Shown here: positions 35,753 to 46,200 of the stretch, one piece after another
Layout: the number at the start of each line of letters is the position of its first letter
How positions within the stretch are numbered: the first letter of the stretch is position 1
Assembly (NCBI GenBank): GCA_003116995.1
Contig: BDSL01000022.1
Span: 620,001-684,000 of the forward strand
DNA length: 64,000 bases
Source: Yamagishiella unicocca
Taxonomy: Eukaryota; Chlorophyta; Chlorophyceae; Chlamydomonadales; Volvocaceae
Direction: 5' to 3'
Made by a program: the position numbers and the translations under genes
The notes under the pieces: model-generated
Told to the model about the DNA's origin: nothing
Database searches by the model: none
The model's input: only the letters and a program-made list of their open reading frames with translations

Positions 35753-36577
35753 TTAGTCCTCGTAGACGCTGGAGCGGAAAGTGATGGGCGAGGGACATGC
35801 CAAACCTCAGTCGCACGGTGACGGAAAACAAACAAAAATCATTTGAATACAGGCAATAAGAGCAGGGCAACGCCCATCGACACGGTCGTCGCACGGCATT
35901 CAGATAGCTTCCGGAAGGGAGCGCAAGCGATCATGACCGCAAAAACGCGACTTGCACAGCAGTCTAAGGACGAACCCACCGGCACTCGTCGGCATCCGGA
36001 GCAGTCTGGCAGAACGCCTCCAGCGGGTCGGACAGCGTAAGGTCAGCCTTGACAGCGTCCTTCTTGTGCGAGACAGCAGCGCTCAGCTCCTCGACGGTGT
36101 CCCAGGCAACCGCGCAGTCCTGAGAATACAGATACGGTCCATGTTAGTCAAGCCATTTGTGAACCGACAAGCCACTGGTGGTGGAGCGCTTTTCCGATGG
36201 ACCGAACGCGAAGTAGGTACGCAGGCTCAGTGGCAAGCGCGACGATCTGGAGTGAAGAAAGGCTAGTCCTGAACAGCGTATCGTATCCTTCATAACACGA
36301 TGAGCAGCTGAAGCGTGCGGTGCAACTTTCCAAGTTGAGGACGAAGGACACCGTCGTGGCCAGAGGGTAACGCTGCTTAATGCCTTCTCTACTAACATAA
36401 CTATGGAGCGCTAACCTGAGAGGTGCCCTTGGAGCAGGCATCCTCGGCGTCCTTCACGGCGTCTGCGACCTTCTTGCTGAGGTCGACTCCGCTGGCGCGG
36501 ACGACGACCGCGCGAGGGCGCGAGGCCGAAGGGCGGACCTGGGGCCGGCTGAGGAGGGTGGGCTTAGCGAGCATCAT
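35753..36577 (-). CDS. CP12: CP12, redox-regulated Calvin cycle assembly protein, three exons
   Basis: Exons 36577-36416, 36119-35980 and 35768-35753 give 105 residues; the last coding exon is only 16 bases. Residues 1 to about 28 form a chloroplast transit peptide ending VVVRA|S. The mature protein carries the N-terminal Cys pair (Cys48 and Cys56 in DACSKGTSQ-DCAVAW), the conserved AWDTVEEL motif (59-66), and the C-terminal pair (Cys91 and Cys100) ending DADECRVYED. All four cysteines are present, so both regulatory disulfides can form. CP12 is a small disordered stromal protein that, when oxidised, links GAPDH and phosphoribulokinase into an inactive complex in the dark; thioredoxin reduction releases them. 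Length matches the algal family. Two ATGs are adjacent at 36577 and 36574; the first is taken. Confidence 0.96.
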
Positions 36578-38449
36578 TTTTGGCAGTTGCACACGAGAGA
36601 TGGCGAACCGCTCATTTTAATGGACCCAGCGCCCGGATAAGGGTCATCTGGGCCTTATGGGGCTTCGGGGCGCAGATAAGAGGCAAAAGAACATCACTTT
36701 CAACCGATGTGAACGTTGCAGCGATGAAATATTTTCTACAAATAAATGACCTGCATAGTAGCGGCCGCGTAGTTAAGGTGTATTGGTCCCGGAAGGCCAT
36801 CCTGTAAACCCGACAGCGATATGCAACGCATCTCCACATCTTGCCTCGCAAACTTGTACACAAACACATTGCGTATCGTTATGGCCCTTCACTTGCCACC
36901 TAGACCAAGCACTACTTGACCGGACGGTGCGGGTCGGCATGCTTTCGTACTTGTCGACGGGAAGGTCGCTGATGTGACCATCATCACATGTTACCATGCA
37001 GAGTGTAAAGTTTAGCGCGCATTTTACGAAAGTATCGTTAGCAAGGGCCAGGCGTAACGAGGGTACAATGAGCCCGGCACGGCGAAGGCTGCAGTCTACC
37101 GCATACATCATTCATAAGCAGCTGCTGAGTGCCTCTTCCTTTGCGGAGCCGTGGTCATCAGGTCTCTTGTGGAGATATTCCCCGCATGGGGATCACCCAC
37201 GGGTACCCTCCCTCACGGGTTTCCCCGACCGTACGTGTGCCTTTCAGTAGCGTCAGTGGTAACATCACTGAATGATGTACGCCATCGTGGCTTGTCAGGG
37301 GCTTATGGCGCTGAATTCCCTAGTATCGAGCGCTCCGGCACCGCTGGCTCTTATCTGCTCTTATGGAATCGTTGACCAGCTGCCACCCTCTGCCACCCGC
37401 CCTGACCCATAGGCCCGGGCGGCAGGCCCGGGCGCCGAATAGCGTGCACGGATGCGCATCGCTTGTGCCTTATACTGGCCTGAGTAAAACCGGCACTATA
37501 ATAAACTGTCATTGTCCTGGTATCCTGAATAGAAAACGCCCACCGCAGAAGTCAAACCTATACGGCATTTCCCCCAGCAGGCCCCAGCGAACGCATTCCT
37601 ATTTGCTGTGTGCTTTCCTGGCTGGCCATACCTTGCCGGCTCCAGGCATGCCTCTTACGCTGTCCAAAGCGCTCAGGCTACAAATGATCAGGCTGTAGTC
37701 ACAATGGCAAATAGGTTCAGCGCCGCAAGTCGCTACCTCTGCCGGGTGCTAACCCGAGTTACCCGGGTACACCTGATTCCGTCCCGGCCGAAGCACGGCC
37801 CACAGCTGCACTGTTAATTATTGGGCAACAGGAGTTGTCACCACTACCGTTACACGTCTGTAAACAGGTACCCCGGATATGTTGGATGCGGGCTCAGTGG
37901 GCCCGATGTGCGCACCCTATCCTTACTTCCAGCTCGGAACGTCACCCAGGTACCACTGAGGCACTGACATCCGTAAGCTATAAACTATTAGGTAAAGTAG
38001 TATGTTACGTAACGCTGGTCAATGCGTCGTACCTAACAACGCACTCGCGAGATATTTCACGCCAACCGCCGCGCTCCAGGTTCGCGTCTCTGGAACGCCA
38101 CCGAAACCACCACTAGTGCTCCCGCGAAACGCCTATGCCGGTGCTAGGGCATGATAACCCCTCAAACCACTCAGTTTGGCGAAATACGCTGCACATTTTC
38201 AACGTACAGCTTCCCCAGCGGATTCAGTTATGCCTTCCCCCAAGCAAGTCATCGAGTTCGACCCGACCACTGTAATGGGCACAGAACGGGCACAGGAGTT
38301 GTCGACTGTAATGACAACCTTAATGATTACCCTTTGTAGCTCTGAACTGTCGGCAGTACGCAGATGGCGCGGTTTAGGTAAGGGAATTGCGTTGGGAGAC
38401 GGCCTGATAGTGTAGGCAGTTGGGTTTCTGTATCTTTTGTCTCCTCCAA
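36578..38449. other. Spacer right of CP12
   Basis: The first few hundred bases should hold the CP12 promoter. The remainder has no supported gene; open frames are short and unbiased. Confidence 0.4.
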
Positions 38450-38505
38450 TGTCAGGCGATGTGCCCAGTGGTTATGCCTTTTGGTTTGGAACCCACTGTA
38501 ACGTG
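38450..38505 (-). repeat. Dispersed repeat family A, inverted copy
   Basis: Reads GTCAGGCGATGTGCCCAG, then GGTTTGGAACCCACTGTAAC on this strand, the reverse complement of the family, with the same left flank as the copy at 15.4 kb. Confidence 0.7.
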
Positions 38506-39108
38506 CATTCCTAGTGTAGGCAGACGGTTTTATTGGGGTAAATTACTCCAGCGGGTTTAATAGGAATAAAATGGCCCTTGGCATCCCCCTTCAGCGCTGT
38601 AAGTAGTAGTAATTGTCACGTGCGTACGGGCTACTCACTATGCAAATGTTGAGTAGGCCAGATTCCCCGAACGCAGTGGGCTACGTGTAGCAGCTGTAAG
38701 TTCCAGTTTTGACCCAGCCCCACGTGTGACCCAAACGGCCTTCGACGGCCCTCGCGTCAGCGAGTGTGCGCGGGGGCAAGCGCCCATCATAGCACTTAAC
38801 ACTACTACGCACGCATGCGTTGAGATCGTGGCAATTGCCTGCTATGTGGGTCCAGTGGTTGGTGATCAGGGTTTTATCCTCGTCTACTAAGTATTTGACA
38901 GAGCAATAAGGCTGGGCTGGGGCCGGGACAAGGGCACTTGGGTGCGCAGCGGTCGTTGTCCAGCTTATGGACAAGAGGACTTGAATCCATAAACTAGGTT
39001 TGGCAATGCATGTGGCCTCAATGTTTAGTTCGAACCTCGTATTACACGACTGGCGGTCAGGGGTGGGTAGCAGTTGGTGGGAGCACCCCGATCCCTTCTC
39101 ACCGTTGT

Positions 39109-39700
39109 TGTTGTAACGATTACAGTGGGTTCCAGACCAAGAGGTAGAACCATCGGGCGCATCGCTTGACACTGAAAAAGACGGAGGAAACAAAGACCGA
39201 CATCGCCTGACACTGAGAAAGACTCCTAATTCCTTATTGGGTCCCTGTAACCATTCCACGTCCAGACACCGATTCATCGCTGTTGTTGTTGTAACGGTTA
39301 CAGTGGGTTCCAGACCAAGAGGTAGAACCATCGGGCGCATCGCCTGACACTGAACAAGACGGAGGAAACAAATACCGACATGCACCGAAACAAAGGCAAA
39401 CCACCAGAACACCAAGTTGACAGGCCGTAGGCATACAGAGCAGCAGCCAGCACCCCAGGGGGAATTTGCACTACACTGACACTGAGAAAGACTCCTAACT
39501 CCTTATTGGGTCCCTGTAACCATTCCACGTCCAGACACCGATTCATCGCTGTTGTTGTAACGGTTACAGTGTTAGGTAGTAGTAGTAACTGGGTACGATG
39601 GGTCCCCCAGCCAGGTGTACTGTGGCAGTTGTTATAGTGGGCTCCAGAACAAGTAAAAGGCAGAATTATTGGGCAAGTCTCCGGACACTGCAGGAGACGA
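39109..39700 (+). repeat. Cluster of dispersed repeat family A copies with an internal tandem duplication
   Basis: Full copies at about 39109-39185 and 39291-39366 are nearly identical (TACAGTGGGTTCCAGACCAA, GGTAGAACCATCGGGCGCAT). A truncated one lies near 39553 and a diverged one at 39628-39700. A roughly 90-base block (39211-39306) is repeated almost exactly at 39480-39570, about 270 bases later, so the cluster grew by local duplication. Shadow frames here simply translate the repeats. Confidence 0.8.
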
Positions 39701-40188
39701 GGGGGTCAGAAACCCAGCCGCACCGCACCAATGGCAAACCGGCACGACACCAGTCAACAGTCCAGAGGCAAAAACAGCAGCAGCCAGCACCCCAAGGGGA
39801 ATTTGCGCTGTAGGCTCCCTTATCACGAACCGACCACCAACACACCTAGCTAGCAGGCCGCAATTGATGAACCAGTGGAGCGCCGCCACGGTACAACCAG
39901 AATACTTGCCAGCCTCTCATCCCAGAAACCACAAGCCCCAAGCAGAACACGCCCACCCAGGAACTAGAAGAACAAGGAGCAAGGGGGCAACCCTGCCGCA
40001 GCCAGGGCCAATCACGACCCACAGACACTTCGTCCGGCCCCTCACACTTAAGGCTGCTGAGAATCCATCTTGGTTTCTAGCCACTGCGGATCCACCTAAG
40101 CTCTGATGCTCTGAGCTGCTGAGAACCTCACATGCCTTGACCAGCCAAGTCCAAAGATAGCTGCCAAAGCATGCTTCGCTTATTACTT
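39701..40188. other. Spacer between repeat cluster and the unknown gene
   Basis: No supported gene. It probably includes the 3' end of the minus-strand gene that stops at 40189. Confidence 0.35.
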
Positions 40189-41134
40189 CTACTGTAGTAC
40201 CCAGCAACAGTGGGCAAAGAAACGCGTTAGGTCACGGTCAGGAGGTGGGAGCATGAACGAGTCCACGTCCATGAACTGCACCGCGCACCCGCTACACGTA
40301 TTCGTATCTACGCAGCCAGGCTGGATCCTACCCACGTAACAGACACGCATTGTTCTGAAGCGTCCGTATTTGGCTTGCATTGCCGGCGCGCTGCCAGTCG
40401 GCAGTGGCCTATCACAATAGTAAGCGGCCCCAAAACCCCACACGGCAACCTCGCCTCGCCTAAACGAATCACGCAGCATCTCCTGTAACCTACGACGGCA
40501 CGCTCAGCGAGAGGACGTCGTAGCAAAAAGCAAACCCATGTAGCAAAACCCGTAAACCACAGACTGTAGATTCCATTTGTAACGGTATTCGGTCAATCTC
40601 GCACAACCATTAACATCTTACTTCAAAAACGACCGCGCCGATGTAGTCCACGCAACTTTCAACCTTGCGACGCAAGGCGCCGCGCGGGTCTGGCGCGTCG
40701 GAGGGTGTTAAGCAGCCACCGCGGACAGGACGCCTCCTTACCGTGACAACAACCTCCTTACCGTACTTGGTTGGGTTGATGCTTCGCTTATTATGCACCA
40801 AGTTCCATACTCCCTTCTCGTCGTGCTGTTCACGGACATAGCACTAGTGCGCCATAACATACGACCTTCCCACGGTTCACCGCCATTTCACAGCCAGGCA
40901 AACAGTTCATGAAATGTGTGTCGCCGTCGCTTGCGACTCTTTGTGCGCTCCTCGGGCCCTATGGGACGCGCACTCCGCCCGTCCAGAGGCCGATGGCGCG
41001 CCTTCGCCATGCCAGCTTCGGGACTCGCTCGTCACTGACTGGCGCGATCCGCAGCAAGGGTAGGCCAGACGTCTGGCAGTTGGTCGCAAGATCAGCAACG
41101 AACTCCAACGCATGCGGCGCCACCGAGTACGACC
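40189..41134 (-). CDS. Probable unknown multi-exon gene, 3' part
   Basis: Three exons chain without phase conflict: about 41134-40974 (53 codons; left acceptor tentative), 40843-40622 (74 codons) and 40482-40189 (98 codons with stop). Key pieces are APHALEFVADLATNC and LPLLRIAPVSDERVP in the first, EQHDEKGVWNLVHNKRSINP in the second, and VAVWGFGAAYYCDRPLPTG, MRVCYVGRIQPGC and TNTCSGC in the last. The donor at 40621 (GAA|GTAAGA) and the acceptor at 40483 (GGTTACAG) are good. Codon bias is weaker than in the housekeeping genes around it. I do not recognise the family. The location beside dispersed repeats suggests a mobile-element or fast-evolving gene, but no transposase or polymerase motif is visible. 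Upstream exons, if any, were not found. Confidence 0.4.
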
Positions 41135-43006
41135 CTTCGAGTTGTTACGCGTATGGTCAGTAATGCCTGCTGGCGGCACAGCAGCGGCAGAGGTGTCCTG
41201 GGCCTGTCGTCTAGACGGCCAGCTGCCATTCCTCCCGCCCCTCCGAAATTCCGCTGTCACAAGCCCATAACTACTTGAAAGGCCACGTTTAAGGCTACGT
41301 AACGATTCATCGTGCCACCCGCCGCCTGGTAAACGTCGCCCCTTACGTCTCACTGTGCCGACGGTCTGCACAAATGACTGACGAGAGTATGAAGAAACCC
41401 AAGACGATGACAGCGCCGCACCACATTCGCTAAACCAGCGCAGCATTAAAAAATAAGACGTGCCCAAAACATGGACATGCAACCAGTGCTCGACTTGCTC
41501 CCAAGATCAGAATGCGTTACCCTTGCTAATAACTTGGCATGACTGACCACGAGGTCAATAACGCACGTCATGGTGCTGATTGATAACAGCTGACAGGTGC
41601 GTGTCCACTCGACACGCTCTGCATCGAGAACGGTGCTATGCGCATACATCGCGGGCCGCCATCAACCCAACGATCAACATACGTACGGGAACGATGGCGA
41701 AACCCAACCGAGCCCCCACACACATGGTGGCTTAGCAGACCGTCTCTTGTATCTTTGAAGATTAGCTTGCTATGTAAAAGCGGCGTTGGATAGTCATATA
41801 AGTACGCGTGGAACCGCAGCAAGAGGTTTGGCCCTAAAGGCCTGGAGGACGCAGCCTTATGCGGCCGCCCATGGCTCATCACCGTTGCCCAGGCCCTCCA
41901 ACCGAATGATCGAGATGCTACTGGATGCGACACGCGAAGAAACGGATGGTAGGCTTGATGGCGCTTTATTTGCCGTCCCAACTACGGAGAATTTAACGCC
42001 TATAGCTACGCAACGTTCTACTGGAGGGTCGGATGTACCAGCGAAAACAAGGACACGCAACGACCGCCGCCAGCCAGATACCGTTAGCCAACATGTCGGC
42101 ACTCTCCCCAGCCACGCATGCACACCTGATTGTATAAATTAGCAACAGCTGTATAAAATCTGCTGACCCACCCGCCCCAATCCACGTGCTGTTGAGAGGA
42201 TTGGCATCTCAGAATCGTAGCGAGCACCACGTCACGGGTCGGACGGGTGCGTTCTTCGCCCTGTGGTGCGCTAACCGGACATGACCAAGGCTGCTGCTGC
42301 TGCGCCGCGCGTGGTAGGGGGACAGAAATTGAGCTCAACCTCCCAGACAGCCGCGCCCGGGCTGTTCCGCAGCAGCCTCATGGAGAGGCGGGTGGTGGCG
42401 CAGCCCGACAGAGCCCGACACAAGATAAGGCCCACTGCGGTCCGGAAGGACGCAGCGGAGAATGCCTCCAGGGAGGAGGCACTCCCCACTCCCTGCTCCG
42501 AAACCGTGCCGGCCCAAGTGACGCCACAGCCGTTGGGACTCGGGTCACCACCAGACAAGCGCGCGATGGCTGCGCACAAAGTAGGGCTTGCCTCGAATCG
42601 TAAGGCCCACGTGGCTGCCGTTCGATATGGGTGTTCTGTGAGGCCGCCCGTGCCCTGGGCCCAGTCGGCAGCGACACACAGCTGTCCGCAGACGCTACCT
42701 TCAGTGTGCTGCTGCCGTCGAGGAGCAATAGCAGTGCGTCCACCAGCACCTCGGGGACGGTGGCCGCACGCCCATCTGTCCAGGCATTCACCTCTCCATC
42801 CATCCAGCCGGCAAGCCGCGGGTCGGGCGGCCACCCGTCCCTGCTTGCTGCTGGACAGCTGGAGCCCACTGCGTCATGACACCACGCAGCCGCACCCGCA
42901 AAAGGGTTTGGCGGCCGGGCCTGTGACATCGCCGCCGAAGCCATCGGCCATCTGCATGGGCGGCATAATGGGCATTTTGGGCATTAACAACAAACCTCAG
43001 CCCCGG
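41135..43006. other. Spacer, right part probably 3' untranslated region of the TKL kinase
   Basis: No supported gene. From about 42.2 kb the composition becomes GC-rich and open frames appear on both strands, the longest (42281-43498, plus) running antisense through the minisatellite and into the kinase exon. Confidence 0.4.
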
Positions 43007-43190
43007 GATCTCGGACCAGACCAGACCCGGGATCTCGGACCAGACCCAGACCCGGACCTCGGACCAGACCCGACCCGGGATCTCGGACCAGACCAGACCC
43101 GGGATCTCGGACCAGACCAGACCCGGGATCTCGGACCAGACCAGACCCGGGATCTCCGACCAGACCAGACCCGGGATCTCGGACCACACC
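43007..43190. repeat. Minisatellite downstream of the TKL kinase stop
   Basis: Seven or eight units built from GGGATCTCGGACCAGACC plus AGACCC, period about 24 with some shorter copies. It lies 100-280 bases after the kinase stop on the minus strand, so probably within its 3' untranslated region. Confidence 0.9.
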
Positions 43191-43288
43191 CGCGACAAAC
43201 AGTCCCCATGGTGGCCCACCACGTTCGGCGCCCTCCACAAACCTATGGAGTGAACTACGGGGTTTTACTGATAGCGAGTAAGCATTAC

Positions 43289-46200
43289 CTATTGCCCTGT
43301 CCTGACCCACCGACCCACCGTCAACGCCATCAGTTCAAGCAGCTCCTCCAGCAGCTCCTCCAGGGTGGGCCGTTCGCAGGGGTCCTGGTGCCAGCAGCGG
43401 CTGACCAGCTGCCACTGGGTGTCGGTGAAGCGGGACGGCCGTGGCGGCCGGAAGCCTTCCGAAACCTGGGTCGGGGGATGGGGGAGGACCGCGGGTGAGG
43501 CAGAGCGTCAGCCATCTGACCCCATTACATACACAGCATGCGGCCCGAGCCCCTCCCGGAGACGCCTGGTATGCGAAGCAACCGGCCTGTCCTTCACATC
43601 CACAGACATACACAACGCCTGCTGGAGGTACTGCACAGGGCCCTCACAGCGCCCGCACCCCCCAGCGAACCCCGCCGGCCGTAACCAGGTGCAGTTGGGC
43701 GGCAAAATCCAGCCGTACGGTGCACGGCAAGTGACGATCGCCGTACCGCACCTTGCGCGCGTAGTCCATGGGCGCCCGTATGCCGAGCCTTTCGGCTCTC
43801 ACACCGTTCGAGTACACGTAAAGCAGCAGCTCGTGGCTCCACAGCTCGTACATGAGCACGCCGAAGGCGAACACGTCGCACTGCGGTTTGCGGGGTTGGC
43901 AGGGAAAGCCCGTGTACGAAGGAAAACTGTTATGGACAGACGGTCCGAGATGCGTGCACGGTTTGCGGGGTGGGAGCACTGGGGGCGCCGAGCCGCTCGT
44001 GTGGGGGCCACACCCGGGAAACGGACAACGTCCGGAAAACGGACGTGCTATGTGCTGGAGGCGGGCGCACCGCATGCTTCCCTGGAGCCATGCTTCCCTG
44101 GAGCCATGCTTCCCTGGAGCCATGCTTCCCTGGAGCCATGCTTCCCTGGAGCCATGCTTCCCTGGAGCCATGCTTCCCTGGAGCCATGCGTACACCGCCG
44201 CATCCCCCGCTCCTCCCACCGGCCAGCGCTCCCTCCGCCTCAGCCCTGGACCTCCTCACCTTTTCGTTGTACGGATGCTGAAGGAAAACCTCGGGGGCCC
44301 TGTGGCGTAGCCAACGGGGTCGGGCGGGTTGCCAACGCACAATCACCCGTCAGCATGTACGGCGTGCGAGCGACGGACCCCAATGGGCGCACGAAGAGTC
44401 GCGGGGGACGACGCGATCGATGTCCGGCGGGGTCCGTAGCGGCAAGCAGGCAGGCGCCCAGCGACCGCGGCTTCAAACCACAAAACACACACGATCCCCC
44501 CCTACCCCAACCATCATCCCCGCCCCCGCCCCCACAGCGCTCACATATACATGCAGCTGCCGACCTGTCCAGTCAGTTCGTACACCCACTGGAATGCCTC
44601 GTGCTCCGGCAGCGTGGCCGTGGGCGTTCTTAGCAACGCCGTCATGCTGCTCACCCGCCGCATGTGGGGGCTGAAGCTCTCCACCGACACCTCCAGCGCC
44701 AGATGAGCCAGCCGGGGGTTGCCGCTGAAGAGGCGGGAGCTGCCGCCCTCGACCGTCCCAGGGGTCACAGCCGTGCACAAGCGCGCCGAGCGCGGTGTCG
44801 GCGAGGGCAGCGTGCGCTCGTGCTGCTGCGGCTCGGCAGCGATTTCGGCATAGGCGTCGACCTTCAAATCCAGGCCGCCCTCGCCTCCCCCCGGGCCTGC
44901 GGCGGCAGGAGCGGCGGCGTCCTCGCCTGCATCCTCGCCTCCGCCACGGTCCCCGGCGTTGCTCATACGGGTGCGCTGCTGTCGCAAGCTGTTGCCGGCG
45001 GGCTGGTGTCGCAGCTGCGACTCCGAGAGGCGGTGCAGCGCGCTGCCGCCAGAGCGCCTGTGCGGCAGGCTGCCGCCGGTGCTGCCCTCCTGGGCGGGCG
45101 CCTGACGCAACGCAGCGGAGGCAGAAGCGCTGCCGCCAGAGGCCGCCACGCTACACTGCCCAGACGCACGCGCTTCGTTGTGGGCACCGCCGCTGGCGCC
45201 GGATGCGACGGAGGCGCTGAAGAGGCTGACAAAGCTGTCCTCACGCATCTGAGCTATGCTGATGGAGCTGGACGGGCGGCGATGGGTGTTAGGGCTAGCG
45301 ATGTTGCGAGGGCGGGCGCTGGCGTCGCCGGTGATGAGCGACTGCCGGGACGCGGATTGCAGCAGCGTGCGCTGCACCAGGTGCGAGGTACGAATGCGCT
45401 GGCCGCCGGCAGATCCGGAGGGGACGACGGCGAGGCTGTGCGGAGGACACGGGCGTTCGTGGGGGGGCCGGCGCCAGGCGGGAGGTTCAGTTAGCTGGGG
45501 TGCCTCGCAGCCTCAGGAAGGCGTTGCTCCGTCTCCCCGCCCTTCCCCCAATACACACACGCGGCTTCCCATGTGCCATGCATGGCACAACGAATTTTGT
45601 GCAGGGTAAGGCATTGCGGAAACGGCCAGTGTACGCTGCTCGTGTCCACACAGCACACAGCACACCTCCCAAACCCCGCACCAACGCCGCCGCCTCAGCA
45701 CGCAGCGGGCTCACCTGCTAGTGATGGAGGGCGTGCTCGCCTGGCGCCGCGGCGGCCGCACGAGGTCCCTGCTGCCCGCTGGCGGTCCCCCTGCTGCTCC
45801 CAGCTCGGTGGACCCCTTGCGGCTGCCGATCACTCCCTGTCTCAACACCCCCGCCCCCAGATGGGGCCCCGCAGTCTCAAGGGAGCCGCGGCCGTCGGCG
45901 CCGGCGGCCCTGGACCGGCTCCGGCCTGCCAGGGCGCCTACGAGGCTGTCATCTATGGCGCTGCATGATTCGTACTGCGCGCCGGCGGGCAGCGGTGCTA
46001 GGAGCGATGTGGCGCCGTCGTCATCGCCGGGATTGGGGCCCTGTTTCGCGAGGGCCAGTTCGCCAAGCCGCTGTTGGGCCACCACGGAAGCAGCGGCACC
46101 GCTGGCGGCGACACTGGACCGATCTCCGGAGAACGAATCGCGCAGCACGGCAGCGGGGCCGGAGCGGGTGCTTCCGGTAGCGGCGGCGGCGGCGGCGGCG

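Noticed and set aside
42281..43498. 405-codon plus-strand frame
   Set aside because: It runs through a minisatellite and antisense over the last kinase exon; its protein is repeat-derived (Asp-Leu-Gly-Pro-Asp) and shows no domain.
43007..44190. Regular repeat arrays resembling a CRISPR
   Set aside because: Units are directly adjacent with no unique spacers, in a nuclear algal genome; they are minisatellites.
43365..44633. 422-codon plus-strand frame
   Set aside because: Antisense to kinase exons 5-8; contains the translated 16-bp intronic repeat. The minus-strand kinase with closing phases explains the region.
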